This document shows positions 63,253-64,000 of a stretch of DNA of 64,000 bases, piece by piece (within the stretch, counting starts at the first letter, position 1; each line of letters begins with the position of its first letter). A program made the position numbers and the translations under genes. The stretch spans positions 7,688,001 to 7,752,000 of the forward strand of contig NZ_CP109013.1 of the NCBI RefSeq assembly GCF_036226745.1, in the 5' to 3' direction. The notes under the pieces were generated by a model, which ran no database searches, was not told where the DNA came from, and saw only the letters and a program-made list of their open reading frames with translations. Source of the stretch: Streptomyces sp. NBC_00683. Its GTDB lineage: Bacteria; Actinomycetota; Actinomycetes; Streptomycetales; Streptomycetaceae.

Positions 63253-63945
63253 CTACGGGACCTGGCGGAGACGGTCGAGCACGGCCCCTGCGGTGAACTC
63301 GTCCTGCCCGCCGGGGAAGAGCAGTTCCGCAGTCGCGAACGCGGCCTCACCGGCGATCTCTTCGGCAAAGGGAACCGCGATGCAGCGCATTCCCGCCGCG
63401 TGCGCCGCCTCGACGCCCGGCACGGCATCCTCCAGCACCACGCAGTCCGCCGGTTCGGCGCCGAGCCTGCGGGCGGCCTCCAGGAACACATCCGGCTCAG
63501 GCTTTCCGCGCGCCACCTCCTCGGCCGACACGTACAGCCGGATGTACGCGTCCAGCCCGGTGACGGCGAGGGTGGCTCCGATCGCCGCCCGGGACGAACC
63601 CGAGGCCACCGCCATCACGACCCCGTCCTCGTGCAGCCGCTCCACCAGGAGCCGCATCTGCGGGAAGACATTGGTCGAAGCACCGGCGAGCTCCAGATAC
63701 AGAGCGTTCTTCCCCGCCAGCAGCTCCTCGACCGGCGCCTCGATCCCGTACTCCGCGCGCAGGACGGCCAGGGTCTCCCGGGTGCCGATCCCGATGAAGC
63801 GGGTGTGCTTCTCCCAGTCGTAGTCCTGTACGCCGTACCGGGACAGGAGGCGGCGCCCCGCCTCGTAGTAGTTCGGCTCGCTGTCCACGAGCGTGCCGTC
63901 GAGATCGAAGATGACCCAAGGGGCCCGGGTGCGGCTGGAACTCAT
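63253..63945 (-). CDS. HAD family phosphatase (beta-phosphoglucomutase/GPH-like)
   Basis: 230 residues. HAD motifs: FDLDGTLVDS (nucleophile Asp), AVASGSSRAAI (motif II), GKPEPDVFLEAARRLG (Lys, motif III) and VLEDAVPGVEAAHAAG (motif IV). The helical cap after motif I assigns it to subfamily I (sugar-phosphate phosphatases, mutases). ATG 63945 with GGAAG before it; ATG 63957 is in frame. Substrate not evident. Confidence 0.92.
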   Translation of the reverse strand: MSSSRTRAPWVIFDLDGTLVDSEPNYYEAGRRLLSRYGVQDYDWEKHTRFIGIGTRETLAVLRAEYGIEAPVEELLAGKNALYLELAGASTNVFPQMRLLVERLHEDGVVMAVASGSSRAAIGATLAVTGLDAYIRLYVSAEEVARGKPEPDVFLEAARRLGAEPADCVVLEDAVPGVEAAHAAGMRCIAVPFAEEIAGEAAFATAELLFPGGQDEFTAGAVLDRLRQVP

Positions 63946-64000
63946 GGCTTCCAGCATGCCAGCCGGTGATCAGCCCGGACTGCCCGCCGCCCGACCCACC

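Overview
The window is chromosomal DNA from a Streptomyces-type actinomycete, or a very close relative. It is GC-rich with strong third-position G/C bias, uses GTG and TTG starts, has many Tat or Sec secreted polysaccharide hydrolases, carries a perfect CebR-type operator and CsoR-type copper operators, and contains a remnant of a mycothiol-dependent enzyme domain. No tRNA, rRNA, CRISPR array, integrase or intact insertion sequence was seen. I recognise 43 protein genes (one cut by the left edge), two gene remnants and a set of hairpins, operators and repeats.

Layout. 1-7.4 kb: the end of a histidine/aromatic ammonia-lyase family gene, a 1 kb decayed stretch with a maleylpyruvate-isomerase-like remnant, a GlxA-type regulator divergent from a dienelactone hydrolase, a membrane protein, and an M20 peptidase divergent from a LysR regulator. 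7.9-11.3 kb: a large secreted alpha-1,3-glucanase/mycodextranase-like enzyme. 11.4-17.6 kb: two BTAD-ATPase regulators around a TrmB/LuxR-type regulator. 17.6-22.2 kb: a HelD-family RNA polymerase recycling ATPase and two exported peptidoglycan hydrolases (M23 and GH25) that share an almost identical C-terminal wall-binding module in inverted orientation. 22.2-27.3 kb: a decayed HTH regulator, a beta-propeller protein and a copper-resistance locus (exported His-rich protein, CopZ, CopA) with two CsoR-like boxes. 27.3-31.5 kb: a receptor Ser/Thr kinase and a transketolase. 31.5-37.8 kb: a compact NHLP-type bacteriocin export operon (two ABC proteins and an HlyD-like adaptor) led by a small double-glycine-leader peptide with no cysteine and no modifying enzyme nearby. 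38.5-47.9 kb: GH74 xyloglucanase under a CebR box, a flavoprotein monooxygenase, a CBM32 beta-helix protein and a GH43 enzyme. 47.9-53.3 kb: with that GH43, a six-gene operon of ROK regulator, SsuABC-like importer, sulfatase and GH43. 53.7-55.3 kb: a tandem-repeat surface protein with a sortase. 55.4-64 kb: oxidoreductase with MerR regulator, LigD-type phosphoesterase, GH16 glucanase, GH18 chitinase, aldo/keto reductase, a second kinase and a HAD phosphatase.

How the genes work together. Much of the window serves saprophytic life: six exported, probably carbohydrate-active proteins (GH87-like, GH74, CBM32 beta-helix, GH43, GH16, GH18) aimed at fungal and plant wall polymers, some controlled by LacI-family operators. 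The sulfatase/GH43/importer operon suggests use of sulfated glycans or sulfate esters. The copper genes form one divergent CsoR-type regulon. The most unusual system is the NHLP export operon: its leader ends in Gly-Gly and would be cut by the C39 peptidase domain of the first ABC protein, but its 52-residue core has no Cys, Lys, Arg or aromatic residue and has a regular Thr-Gly spacing. It looks like a secreted, unmodified peptide of unknown role.
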